Source: Kutzneria chonburiensis (GTDB lineage Bacteria > Actinomycetota > Actinomycetes > Mycobacteriales > Pseudonocardiaceae). Taken from it: a stretch of 64,000 bases of DNA. The position numbers and the translations under genes are program-made. The DNA lies in assembly GCF_028622115.1 (NCBI RefSeq), contig NZ_CP097263.1, positions 620,001 through 684,000 of the forward strand. The letters are read 5' to 3'. The notes below the pieces were generated by a model. That model made no database searches. It saw nothing but the letters and a program-made list of their open reading frames with translations, and was not told the origin of the DNA. Below are positions 8,443 through 15,368 of this stretch, piece by piece (position 1 is the stretch's first letter; every line of letters starts with the position of its first letter).

Positions 8443-9573
8443 GTGACGCGAATCCTGATCATCGGCGGCGGCATCGCGGGCACGTCGGCGGCCCTGGCCG
8501 TGCACAAGGCGGGCTTCGACGCGACCGTGTACGAGGCCCACCCGAACACCGGCGCCGACATCGGAGCCTTCCTCACGCTGGCCAGCAACGGCATGATCGC
8601 GCTGGCCCAGCTGGACGCGGCCGAGGCGATCGCCCGGGTCGGCTTCCCGCTGACCAGCATGCGCATCACCGCGAACACCGGCGATGTGCTGGGCGTCACA
8701 CCGATCGGCGAGCAGGACGACCCGCTGAAGCACTACCGCTGCATCGGTCGGGCCGAACTGGGTGCGGCGCTGCGCGAAGAAGCGGTCCGCCGGGGTATCG
8801 AGATCGTGCACGGCAAGCGCCTGACCAACATCGACGACGACACGGTGACCTTCGCGGACGGCAGCACGGCCACCGGCGACCTGATCCTCGGCGCGGACGG
8901 CCTCAACTCGACGACCCGGCAGCTGTTCGCGCCGACCACGCCCCGCTACGCCGGCCAGCGCGTCTTCTACGGCTACACCTCGGACGCGAAGCCGGACCAC
9001 GAGCCGGGCCGGATCGACATGGTCCGCGGCAGCGGCGCGGCGATGGGCTACACGGTGTCGCCGCAGGGCGAGACCAACTGGTTCTGCCGCGTGGCCGACG
9101 ACGAACTGAGCGCCGACGACATCGCCGCCGGTACGCCCGAGCACTGGCGCGCCGTGCTGTTGCCGCTGGTCGAAGCGGACAACACGCCGGCGGCGGAGAT
9201 CATCGCGGCCACCGCGGACCGGCTGATGGTGACCAACGCCAAGGATCTGCCGGAAGGCATGCCATGGCGGTCGGGCCGGCTGCTGCTGATCGGCGACGCC
9301 GCCCACGCCGCCTCCCCGGCCACGGGCCAGGGCGCGTCGATGGCCATCGAGGACGCGGTGGTGCTGGGCAAGGCCCTGCGCGACCTCGGCGTGACGACCG
9401 AGGCGCTGGAAGCCTACGAATCCCTGCGCCGGCCCCGGGTCGAGCAGAACATCGCCACGAGTGCCCGGTTCACCGCGGCGCGCACGTCCTCGCAGACCCC
9501 GCCGCAGGCCCGGCCGGCCCCGTCCGGCGACGCGGACCTGATGGCACAGCTCGATTGGTCGCAATCGATCTGA
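8443..9573 (+). CDS. FAD-dependent monooxygenase (PHBH-like, group A)
   Basis: This 376-residue flavin monooxygenase begins MTRILIIGGGIAGTSAALA, an FAD-binding Rossmann motif GxGxxG. It carries LILGADGLNSTTRQL (the DG motif) and LLIGDAAHAASPATGQGASMAIEDA, the second FAD motif of para-hydroxybenzoate-hydroxylase-like enzymes. It would hydroxylate a small, probably aromatic, substrate using NAD(P)H and O2; which one is not visible. Start is GTG 8443; an ATG at 8435 is out of frame. AATAAT six bases before the GTG may be a -10 hexamer of a leaderless promoter. It diverges from the CoA-transferase. Confidence 0.87.
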   Translation: MTRILIIGGGIAGTSAALAVHKAGFDATVYEAHPNTGADIGAFLTLASNGMIALAQLDAAEAIARVGFPLTSMRITANTGDVLGVTPIGEQDDPLKHYRCIGRAELGAALREEAVRRGIEIVHGKRLTNIDDDTVTFADGSTATGDLILGADGLNSTTRQLFAPTTPRYAGQRVFYGYTSDAKPDHEPGRIDMVRGSGAAMGYTVSPQGETNWFCRVADDELSADDIAAGTPEHWRAVLLPLVEADNTPAAEIIAATADRLMVTNAKDLPEGMPWRSGRLLLIGDAAHAASPATGQGASMAIEDAVVLGKALRDLGVTTEALEAYESLRRPRVEQNIATSARFTAARTSSQTPPQARPAPSGDADLMAQLDWSQSI

Positions 9574-9695
9574 TGTTGTAGCCGGATTCGTGTATCTCGG
9601 CGCGGAGGGGCAACTCCTGGAAGCCGTGGGGCCTCGGTCGCTACGATGTCCCGTCCCGCCGCGGGTAGGGTCGAGTCACGGGTGCAGGAGAGGGA

Positions 9696-12113
9696 GTGCC
9701 GTTGTCAGTGGCACCGACGCGCTGCGAGACGTGCGGGAACGAGTTGCCGTCGCGCGCCGACGGACCGGGTCGGCCGGCTCGGTTCTGCTCGCCTGCCTGC
9801 CGCCAGCGGGCCTACCGCCAGCGCACCGGTGACCCCCAGCCCGAGGAGACCGGTGCCGAGCCGCAAGCCACGGCGGCACGCCGTCTGCCAGCCAGTCGGG
9901 ACGCCTTCATCGGCCGCGTCCATGAGCTGACCGACACCGGCGTTCTGCTGCGCCGGGCCCGTCTGGTGAGCCTGGTCGGCCCGGGCGGCGCCGGCAAGAC
10001 GCGGCTGGCCACCGAGTACGCGGCGCGCGCGGCGGCGACTTATCCGGACGGTGTCTGGATCGTCGAGCTGGCCCCGCTGACCAGCGATCACCTGCTGGCC
10101 CAGACGATCGCGTCCGCGCTGGGCGTGCGCGAGCAGGGCGGCGAGGACCTCGTCGACACGGTTGTCCATGCGCTGCAAGGAAAGCGTGCACTGCTCGTGA
10201 TCGACAACTGTGAGCATCTCGTCGACGCGAGCGCGTCGATGGCCGATGCCCTGCTGACCGGCTGCCCGCAGCTGCGCGTGCTGGTCACCAGCCGCGAATC
10301 CCTTGACCTGCCAGGCGAAGCGGTGCTGCGGGTCGGGCATCTCTCGCTGCCCAACGAGGTCGTGTCCTCGCGGTCGGACGCCGTGCAGCTGTTCGTGGAG
10401 CGGGCTCGCCTGCTGCGCCCGGACTTCGAGTTGACCGACGCGAACCGCCCGGTCGTCGCCGAGATCTGCGTACGGCTGGACGGCATTCCGCTGGCGATCG
10501 AACTCGCCGCGCGCTGGGTGCGCGTGCTGTCGGTGGACGAGATCCTTGCCCGCCTTGACGACCGGTTCGAGCTGCTGTCCCGCGGCCCCCGTACGGCCGC
10601 GACGCGGCACCGCGATCTGCGTGCGACCATCGAGTGGAGCTATGAGCTGCTCGACGACACCGAACGGGAGGCGCTGCGCCGCCTGTCGGTGCTGGCCGGC
10701 GACTTCAGCCTGGACTCGGCCAGCGCGGTCTGTGGGACGTCGCCGCAGCGCACACTGCGGCTGCTGGCCGACCTCGACGCGAAGTCGCTGGTCGTGGCCG
10801 TGCCCGGGGTGATCCAGCGGTTCCGCCAGCTGGAGTCGATCCGGCTGTACGCACGGGAGAAGCTGGCCGAGGCGGGCGAGGTCGACGACACCACCGAGCG
10901 GCTGGTCGGCTGGCTGACCTCGCTCGGCGAGTCGCACTACGTGGACCAGATGCTGCTCACCGTGTACGACGACGGCCCCAAGGTGGACGATGAGCGCGAC
11001 AACCTGTTGCAGGCCGTGGAATGGACGACGGCGCGCCGCGACGAGCGCCTTGCGGTGCTGGCCGCGGCGCTCGGCGGTGCCTGGCGGCGGCAGGGGCACA
11101 CGGTCCAGATCCGCAAGCTGCTCGAGGCCGCGCTGACCATCACGACGGCCGACAATCCGTACCGCAGCCTTGCGTTGATCGAACTGGGCTGGTTCAACTT
11201 CACCGCCGGAGACTTCGAACACGCCCTCGAGCTGGCCGTGGAGGCGGCGGCACTGGAGGAGCCACAGGGGCGGGCGGTGGTGCTCGGCCGCAACATGACC
11301 CTGCTTTCCATGGTCTACCAGGCGTTGGGCGACCTGGACCGCAGCCTGCGCTGCGCCCAGCGTTGCGTCGACCTGGTCCGGCCCCTCGGCCGGCCGCTGG
11401 ACACCGCGGTCGGCCTGCACAATCTCGGCTACGGCGCGCTGGCCGGCGGCGATCTGGTGCGGGCGGCGGAGCTGATCGAGGAGTGCCTGCCGGTCTACCT
11501 GGAGCTGGCGGATCCGGTGAAGCAGATGGAGATCCTGCACTCGGCCGGCGGCATCGCGCTGGAGCGCGGGAAGATCGACCAGGCCGGGGACTACTTCCTG
11601 CGCAGCGTCGAGGCCTGCCCGACGGCGGGCGAGCCGTCCACGTATCCGGTCGAGGGGCTGGCGATCGTCGCGGCGCTGACCGGCGAGCCCAAGCGCGCGC
11701 TGCTGCTCGGCACGGCGATGGCGGCCCAGCTGCGGAAGTGGCGGATGCGTCGGGAACCGTTCTGGCAGGGGCACGTCGATGCCGCGATGGCCACCGCGCG
11801 GGCGGCGCTGAGCGCGCAGGCCGCGCGGGAGGCGACCGAGGCCGGCGAGCGGATGACCCTGGAGCAGGCGGTCGCGTACTCGCTGCGGGCGCCGGTCGCG
11901 AACGACGACTCGCCGCTGTCGCAGCGCGAGTGCGACGTGGCCATGCTGACCGCGGAGGGCCTGACCAACCGGGAGATCGCCGGCCGGCTGTCGATCTCCG
12001 AGCGGACCGTGGAGACGCATCTGCTGCACATCCGCACCAAGCTCGACTTGCGGACCCGGGCCCAGGTGGCGGCATGGGCGGTGGAGCGGGGCCGGGTTTC
12101 GTCACGCCCCTGA
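9696..12113 (+). CDS. LuxR-family transcriptional regulator with STAND-type ATPase domain and N-terminal Cys4 motif
   Basis: This 805-residue protein has, in order: a probable zinc ribbon (C10-x2-C13, C31-x3-C35, ending FCSPACRQRAYRQR), then an ATPase with Walker A GPGGAGKT at 95-102 and Walker B LLVIDNCEHLVD. A winged-helix-like segment (DLRATIEWSYELLDDTEREALRRLSVLAGDFSL), TPR-like helical repeats, and a C-terminal LuxR helix-turn-helix (LSQRECDVAMLTAEGLTNREIAGRLSISERTVETHL, about 740-775) follow. Family members use nucleotide binding and the helical repeats to sense a ligand or partner and then bind DNA. GTG 9696 follows GGAGAGGG. The N-terminal Cys4 element is an unusual addition. No target operator is evident. 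Confidence 0.85.
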   Translation: MPLSVAPTRCETCGNELPSRADGPGRPARFCSPACRQRAYRQRTGDPQPEETGAEPQATAARRLPASRDAFIGRVHELTDTGVLLRRARLVSLVGPGGAGKTRLATEYAARAAATYPDGVWIVELAPLTSDHLLAQTIASALGVREQGGEDLVDTVVHALQGKRALLVIDNCEHLVDASASMADALLTGCPQLRVLVTSRESLDLPGEAVLRVGHLSLPNEVVSSRSDAVQLFVERARLLRPDFELTDANRPVVAEICVRLDGIPLAIELAARWVRVLSVDEILARLDDRFELLSRGPRTAATRHRDLRATIEWSYELLDDTEREALRRLSVLAGDFSLDSASAVCGTSPQRTLRLLADLDAKSLVVAVPGVIQRFRQLESIRLYAREKLAEAGEVDDTTERLVGWLTSLGESHYVDQMLLTVYDDGPKVDDERDNLLQAVEWTTARRDERLAVLAAALGGAWRRQGHTVQIRKLLEAALTITTADNPYRSLALIELGWFNFTAGDFEHALELAVEAAALEEPQGRAVVLGRNMTLLSMVYQALGDLDRSLRCAQRCVDLVRPLGRPLDTAVGLHNLGYGALAGGDLVRAAELIEECLPVYLELADPVKQMEILHSAGGIALERGKIDQAGDYFLRSVEACPTAGEPSTYPVEGLAIVAALTGEPKRALLLGTAMAAQLRKWRMRREPFWQGHVDAAMATARAALSAQAAREATEAGERMTLEQAVAYSLRAPVANDDSPLSQRECDVAMLTAEGLTNREIAGRLSISERTVETHLLHIRTKLDLRTRAQVAAWAVERGRVSSRP

Positions 12114-12148
12114 GCGCTGTGGGTTTCCCCGATGTCGCGGCCCGCTCA

Positions 12149-12598
12149 ATGGTTGAAACTCAAACCATGGCTAGGGGTGAGAAGGTCGTCCGGGCGTTGT
12201 ACCAGCAGCACGGGGCCGCGCTGATGGCGTACGCGAACCGGCTGACCGGGGGCCGTCAGGCCTGGGCCGACGACGTCGTCACGCAGACCCTCGTCCGCGC
12301 CGCCACCGCCACCGACCTGGGCAAAGGCATGCAGACACGGCTGTGGCTGTTCCGCACCGTGCAGGACGTGGTCGGCGAGGGCACGGACACCGTGGTGCCG
12401 GTGGCGCAGCGCCGCCAGCTCGCCGTCGCCGACGCGCTGTTCGCGCTGCCGCCCCGGCACCGTGACGTTTTGGTCGCTCCCGGGACGACCGCCACCACAG
12501 GCGCTTTCGCGGCGCTGCACGCCTTCAAAGCCGCACTCGCGGCGCGCGGCGTGACGAAATCAGGTCTCGACGATCTGCTTGCCGAGCGGCAGCAGTGA
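12149..12598 (+). CDS. Degenerate sigma-70 region 2-like protein
   Basis: This 149-residue protein (or 143 from the ATG at 12167) has MARGEKVVRALYQQHGAALMAYANRL followed by ADDVVTQTLVRAA. That resembles region 2 of ECF sigma factors, including the helix that contacts the -10 element. The second half (LAVADALFALPPRHRDVLV) recalls the opening of region 4 but lacks a clear helix-turn-helix, so promoter recognition would be incomplete. It starts 35 bases after the LuxR gene and may be co-transcribed. It could be a reduced sigma factor or a protein that competes for core polymerase. The 3' end overlaps the convergent yccF-like gene by 39 bases. Confidence 0.6.
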   Translation: MVETQTMARGEKVVRALYQQHGAALMAYANRLTGGRQAWADDVVTQTLVRAATATDLGKGMQTRLWLFRTVQDVVGEGTDTVVPVAQRRQLAVADALFALPPRHRDVLVAPGTTATTGAFAALHAFKAALAARGVTKSGLDDLLAERQQ

Positions 12599-12931
12599 CA
12601 CCGGGATCAGCTTGAAGTTGGCGATGCCGAACGGGATGCCGATGATCGTGACGCAGAGCAGGAAGCCGGTGACCAGATGACCGAGTGCCAGCCACCAGCC
12701 GGCAACCACGATCCAGATGATGTTGCCCAGCAGCGCCCCCGCGCCCGCGGTCGGCTTGTCCACCAGGGTGCGGCCGAACGGCCACAGGGCGTAGCTGGCC
12801 ATCCGGAACGACGCGATGCCGAACGGGATCGTGACGATCAGCACGCAGCAGATCAGGCCGGCCACGGCGTAGCCGAGCGCCATCCAGAAGCCGGACAGCA
12901 CCAGCCAGATCAGGTTCAGCAGGGTCTTCAT
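12560..12931 (-). CDS. YccF domain membrane protein
   Basis: This 123-residue inner-membrane protein has two tandem copies of the YccF motif, each with a hydrophobic helix followed by an IPFG turn (LIVTIPFGIASFRMASYALWPFG and VTIIGIPFGIANFKLIPVSLLPLG). The family function is unknown. Length and spacing of the duplicated units are normal. ATG 12931 is the only sensible start. It overlaps the sigma-like gene at its 3' end on the opposite strand, and appears to be a single-gene transcript. Confidence 0.88.
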   Translation of the reverse strand: MKTLLNLIWLVLSGFWMALGYAVAGLICCVLIVTIPFGIASFRMASYALWPFGRTLVDKPTAGAGALLGNIIWIVVAGWWLALGHLVTGFLLCVTIIGIPFGIANFKLIPVSLLPLGKQIVET

Positions 12932-13033
12932 GCCCTCATCCTGCCCGGCCGGCGCCGGGCCCGGCGGCTCATCGGGCCAGGACCAGGGTCATTTCAGGGT
13001 CGGCATCAGGGTGGCGGCGGCTGCCCCGACTGG

Positions 13034-13585
13034 TCAGCGCGCCAGCAGCTGGTCGAGGAACGACCGGTAGCCGCGCAGGGCAAGGCGGAGATCCTCGGTC
13101 TCGGCGTGCGACCCCTGCTGCCACTGCTCCTCGAGCAGGTGCTTGCGCTGGCTGAACGCTGAGGCCACCGACTGCATCAGCTCGGCGACCAGCACGTCCG
13201 CGTCCTGCACGGCCCGCTTCGGGTCGTCGACGAAGCCGGCCTGGACCTCGCTCCAGCGGGTACGGAACCGGGTCGCGTCGGCCTCGTCGAACAGCACGTC
13301 GGCGGCCGCGTCGGGGCGGTCGGTCGGCTGCTTCTGGCCGGTCAGGGTGGTGTCGGAGGGCCGAGCCGTCTCGTCGACCTCGGTGATCCGGTCGCCGCTC
13401 AGGTGGTCCTGGTCGTACAGCCGGTCCTCGGTGCCGGTCCGGCCGGTGTCCGTCCGGTCGAAGTCGGCACGGTCGTCGGTCCGGTCGGAGTCGATCGGGT
13501 CCGTCTCGGCGCGCGGCTCGTCGGCCGTGCCCCGGGTCGGGTTGGCGATGTCCTCGGTGGTGGTGACGTTCTCGTGCTGGCGCAT
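13034..13585 (-). CDS. Hypothetical protein, acidic, related to the adjacent membrane-anchored protein
   Basis: I do not recognise a named family. The 183-residue product has a disordered, Asp/Thr/Arg-rich N-terminal half (about residues 1-90). A helical C-terminal half follows, with RTRWSEVQAGFVDDPKRAVQDADVLVAELMQ and LRLALRGYRSFLDQLL. This half resembles the C-terminal half of its upstream neighbour (WTWAQEQFVDSPHGAVRRADELVGQIM and LRNAMRHYRTIVEDLL), so the two are paralogous in that domain. The start ATG shares bases with the upstream stop (TGATG); GTG 13588 is an alternative. Translation is probably coupled. Confidence 0.75.
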   Translation of the reverse strand: MRQHENVTTTEDIANPTRGTADEPRAETDPIDSDRTDDRADFDRTDTGRTGTEDRLYDQDHLSGDRITEVDETARPSDTTLTGQKQPTDRPDAAADVLFDEADATRFRTRWSEVQAGFVDDPKRAVQDADVLVAELMQSVASAFSQRKHLLEEQWQQGSHAETEDLRLALRGYRSFLDQLLAR

Positions 13586-14133
13586 CACTTGCTCCGCTCC
13601 GTGGTGGCGTGGTCGAGCAGGTCCTCGACGATGGTCCGGTAGTGCCGCATGGCGTTGCGCAGGTCCTCTGTGGACGGTGCGTCGTCGTCGCCGCGGCTGG
13701 AGATGCCGTGGGCGATCCGGTAGCTGTCCAGCACCTGGCCGTGTTCGACGGACAGGTCGGCGATCTGCTGCTCGGTGCCCTCGACCGGGTAGCCGCGCTC
13801 ACGCATGATCTGGCCGACCAGCTCGTCGGCCCGGCGGACCGCGCCGTGCGGCGAGTCGACGAACTGCTCCTGGGCCCAGGTCCAGTCGCGCAGGTAGCCC
13901 TCGCGGCTCTCCTTGGTCAGCGGACGCAGCTCGAACTTGTCGTGCCGGCGCTGCCTTTCCTCGAGCTCGTGCTCGGCGCTGCGGCGATCTCCCTTGTCCC
14001 GCACCAGGTGCTCGTACTCCGGGCCGAACTTCTCCTGGAGCCGGCGGCGCTTGAGGTACGGCAGGGCGACCAGCGCACCCACCAGCAGCACGACGACGAC
14101 TACGACCACGATCACGATTGCTGTGGTCGACAT
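13585..14133 (-). CDS. Membrane-anchored hypothetical protein with C-terminal helical domain
   Basis: This 182-residue protein has one N-terminal membrane helix (about residues 4-28, IVIVVVVVVVLLVGALVALPYL) followed by a basic stop-transfer KRRR and a charged cytoplasmic domain. That domain contains FGPEYEHLVRDKGDRRSAE and TWAQEQFVDSPHGAVRRADELV, a pattern seen in uncharacterised actinobacterial proteins. A strong GGAGGA lies five bases before ATG 14133. It forms a two-gene operon with the soluble paralogue downstream. A scaffold or stress role cannot be established from sequence. Confidence 0.75.
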   Translation of the reverse strand: MSTTAIVIVVVVVVVLLVGALVALPYLKRRRLQEKFGPEYEHLVRDKGDRRSAEHELEERQRRHDKFELRPLTKESREGYLRDWTWAQEQFVDSPHGAVRRADELVGQIMRERGYPVEGTEQQIADLSVEHGQVLDSYRIAHGISSRGDDDAPSTEDLRNAMRHYRTIVEDLLDHATTERSK

Positions 14134-14359
14134 GGTTTCCTCCTTCGTTGGTGTGACCACCGACGATTGCCCGGTTCCCGGCAGGCGAAACGCGGTTTGG
14201 TCCGGTTCGGAGGGGGAGTGCGGCCAGCGGGAGCAGCCGGCGCTGGGCCGGCCGGGCGTTACCGCCAGGCACGCGGCGGCCGTGCGAACACGCCCGTGCG
14301 CGCAGCGTGAGAGTCGATGCCGGATATCCTTGGCGAAAATCGGGACCTGGGAAGGGATC

Positions 14360-15313
14360 ATGGTGGCCGTCCCCGTGATCGTGCTGGCCGGTTTTCTCGG
14401 CGCCGGCAAGACGACTCTGCTCAACCACCTGCTGCGGGCCGGCGGCGGCACGCGGATCGGGGTGGTGGTCAACGACTTCGGCGCGGTCAACATCGACGCG
14501 ATGGCGGTCGCCGGCCAGGTCGACTCGATGGTGTCGCTGTCCAACGGCTGTGTGTGCTGCGTGACCGACGGGGGCGGTCTCGACGACGTGCTGGGCAAGC
14601 TCACCGGCGCGGTGGACGTGATCGTGGTGGAGGCCAGCGGCATCGCCGAGCCGCAGGCGGTGGCCCAGCAGGTGCTGGGCAGCGCCGATCCGGCGGTCGA
14701 CTACGGCGGCCTGGTCGAGGTGGTCGACGCGGTCGAGTTCACGGCCACCCGCGCGCGGCATCCGGAGCTGGACAAGCACCTGGCCGTGGCCGACCTGGTG
14801 GTGCTGAACAAGATCGACCGGGTGGACGCGGCCGAGCTGGCCGAGGTGTTCGCCGTGGTGACGGAGCTGGCCGACGGCGCGGCGATCGTCACGACCGAGC
14901 ACGGGCGGCTCGACCCCGGCCTGCTGTTCGACCGGCGCGAGCGGCCGAAGCCGGCCCAGCTGTCGTTCGACGACCTCGAGGACCACAGCCAGCACGTGCA
15001 CGCGGCGTACCAGAGCATCGTGTTCGAGTCCGACGAGCCGATGCACCCCGAGCGGCTGATGGCCTTCCTCGACGGCCGCCCGGAGGGCGTGTTCCGGATC
15101 AAGGGGTACGTCCACTTCGGACGGCACGGCACCCTCGAACTCCAGGTGGTCGGCGGCTTCCTGCGCTTCCGGCCCACCCGATCGGGCAGTCATCGCACCA
15201 GCCTGGTGTTGATCGGCGTCGACATGAGCGGACTGGAAGAACAGCTGGTCGGCTGCGTGGGGGAGGGCGAAGAACAGGCCATGTTCGCGGTGCACCGGCA
15301 CACCGAGTCGTGA
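14360..15313 (+). CDS. CobW/COG0523 family GTP-binding metallochaperone
   Basis: This 317-residue G3E GTPase has Walker A GFLGAGKT at 11-18, the metal-binding CxCC (NGCVCC, C64/C66/C67) and the guanine-specificity motif NKID in LVVLNKIDRVD. A C-terminal CobW domain follows (GVFRIKGYVHFG, LELQVVGGFLRF). Members deliver zinc or cobalt to client proteins in a GTP-dependent way. Start is ATG 14360 with GAAGGGA upstream. No Zur-type operator is obvious in the 226-base divergent spacer. It is followed 55 bases later by the dikinase gene, which has its own promoter, so the two need not be functionally linked. Confidence 0.9.
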   Translation: MVAVPVIVLAGFLGAGKTTLLNHLLRAGGGTRIGVVVNDFGAVNIDAMAVAGQVDSMVSLSNGCVCCVTDGGGLDDVLGKLTGAVDVIVVEASGIAEPQAVAQQVLGSADPAVDYGGLVEVVDAVEFTATRARHPELDKHLAVADLVVLNKIDRVDAAELAEVFAVVTELADGAAIVTTEHGRLDPGLLFDRRERPKPAQLSFDDLEDHSQHVHAAYQSIVFESDEPMHPERLMAFLDGRPEGVFRIKGYVHFGRHGTLELQVVGGFLRFRPTRSGSHRTSLVLIGVDMSGLEEQLVGCVGEGEEQAMFAVHRHTES

Positions 15314-15322
15314 ACTCGTTAT

Positions 15323-15336
15323 TCAACAGCTGTTGA
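15323..15336. promoter_or_regulatory. 14-bp perfect palindrome upstream of the dikinase gene
   Basis: TCAACAGCTGTTGA is a perfect palindrome beginning 10 bases after the CobW stop. It overlaps the -35 hexamer of the promoter at 15333-15361, the position expected for repression by a dimeric MarR- or TetR-like protein. The regulator is not encoded nearby. Confidence 0.5.
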
Positions 15337-15361
15337 GTTTACCGGCGCTTGGTCTTAACCT
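15333..15361 (+). promoter_or_regulatory. Predicted leaderless promoter of the dikinase gene
   Basis: A -35 hexamer TTGAGT (15333-15338), a 17-base spacer and a -10 hexamer TAACCT (15356-15361, matching TANNNT) end seven bases before ATG 15369. With this geometry transcription would start at or next to the A of the start codon. No ribosome-binding site precedes the ATG. Confidence 0.55.
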
Positions 15362-15368
15362 CGGCGTC

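Noticed and set aside
7282-9564. A 760-codon open frame on the minus strand joining the CoA-transferase to an upstream extension.
   Set aside because: The part above 8409 is the antisense of the FAD monooxygenase, rich in Arg/Val/His with no family resemblance, and a good ribosome site marks ATG 8409.
9705-12029. A 774-codon minus-strand open frame opposite the LuxR regulator.
   Set aside because: Its composition (Gln/Arg/Val/His/Leu) is typical of antisense reading of high-GC genes and no domain is recognisable; the plus strand encodes clear Walker and HTH motifs.
15314-15368. Rifamycin-associated element upstream of the dikinase gene.
   Set aside because: The spacer holds a different palindrome (TCAACAGCTGTTGA) and nothing resembling the 19-base element known upstream of rph genes.
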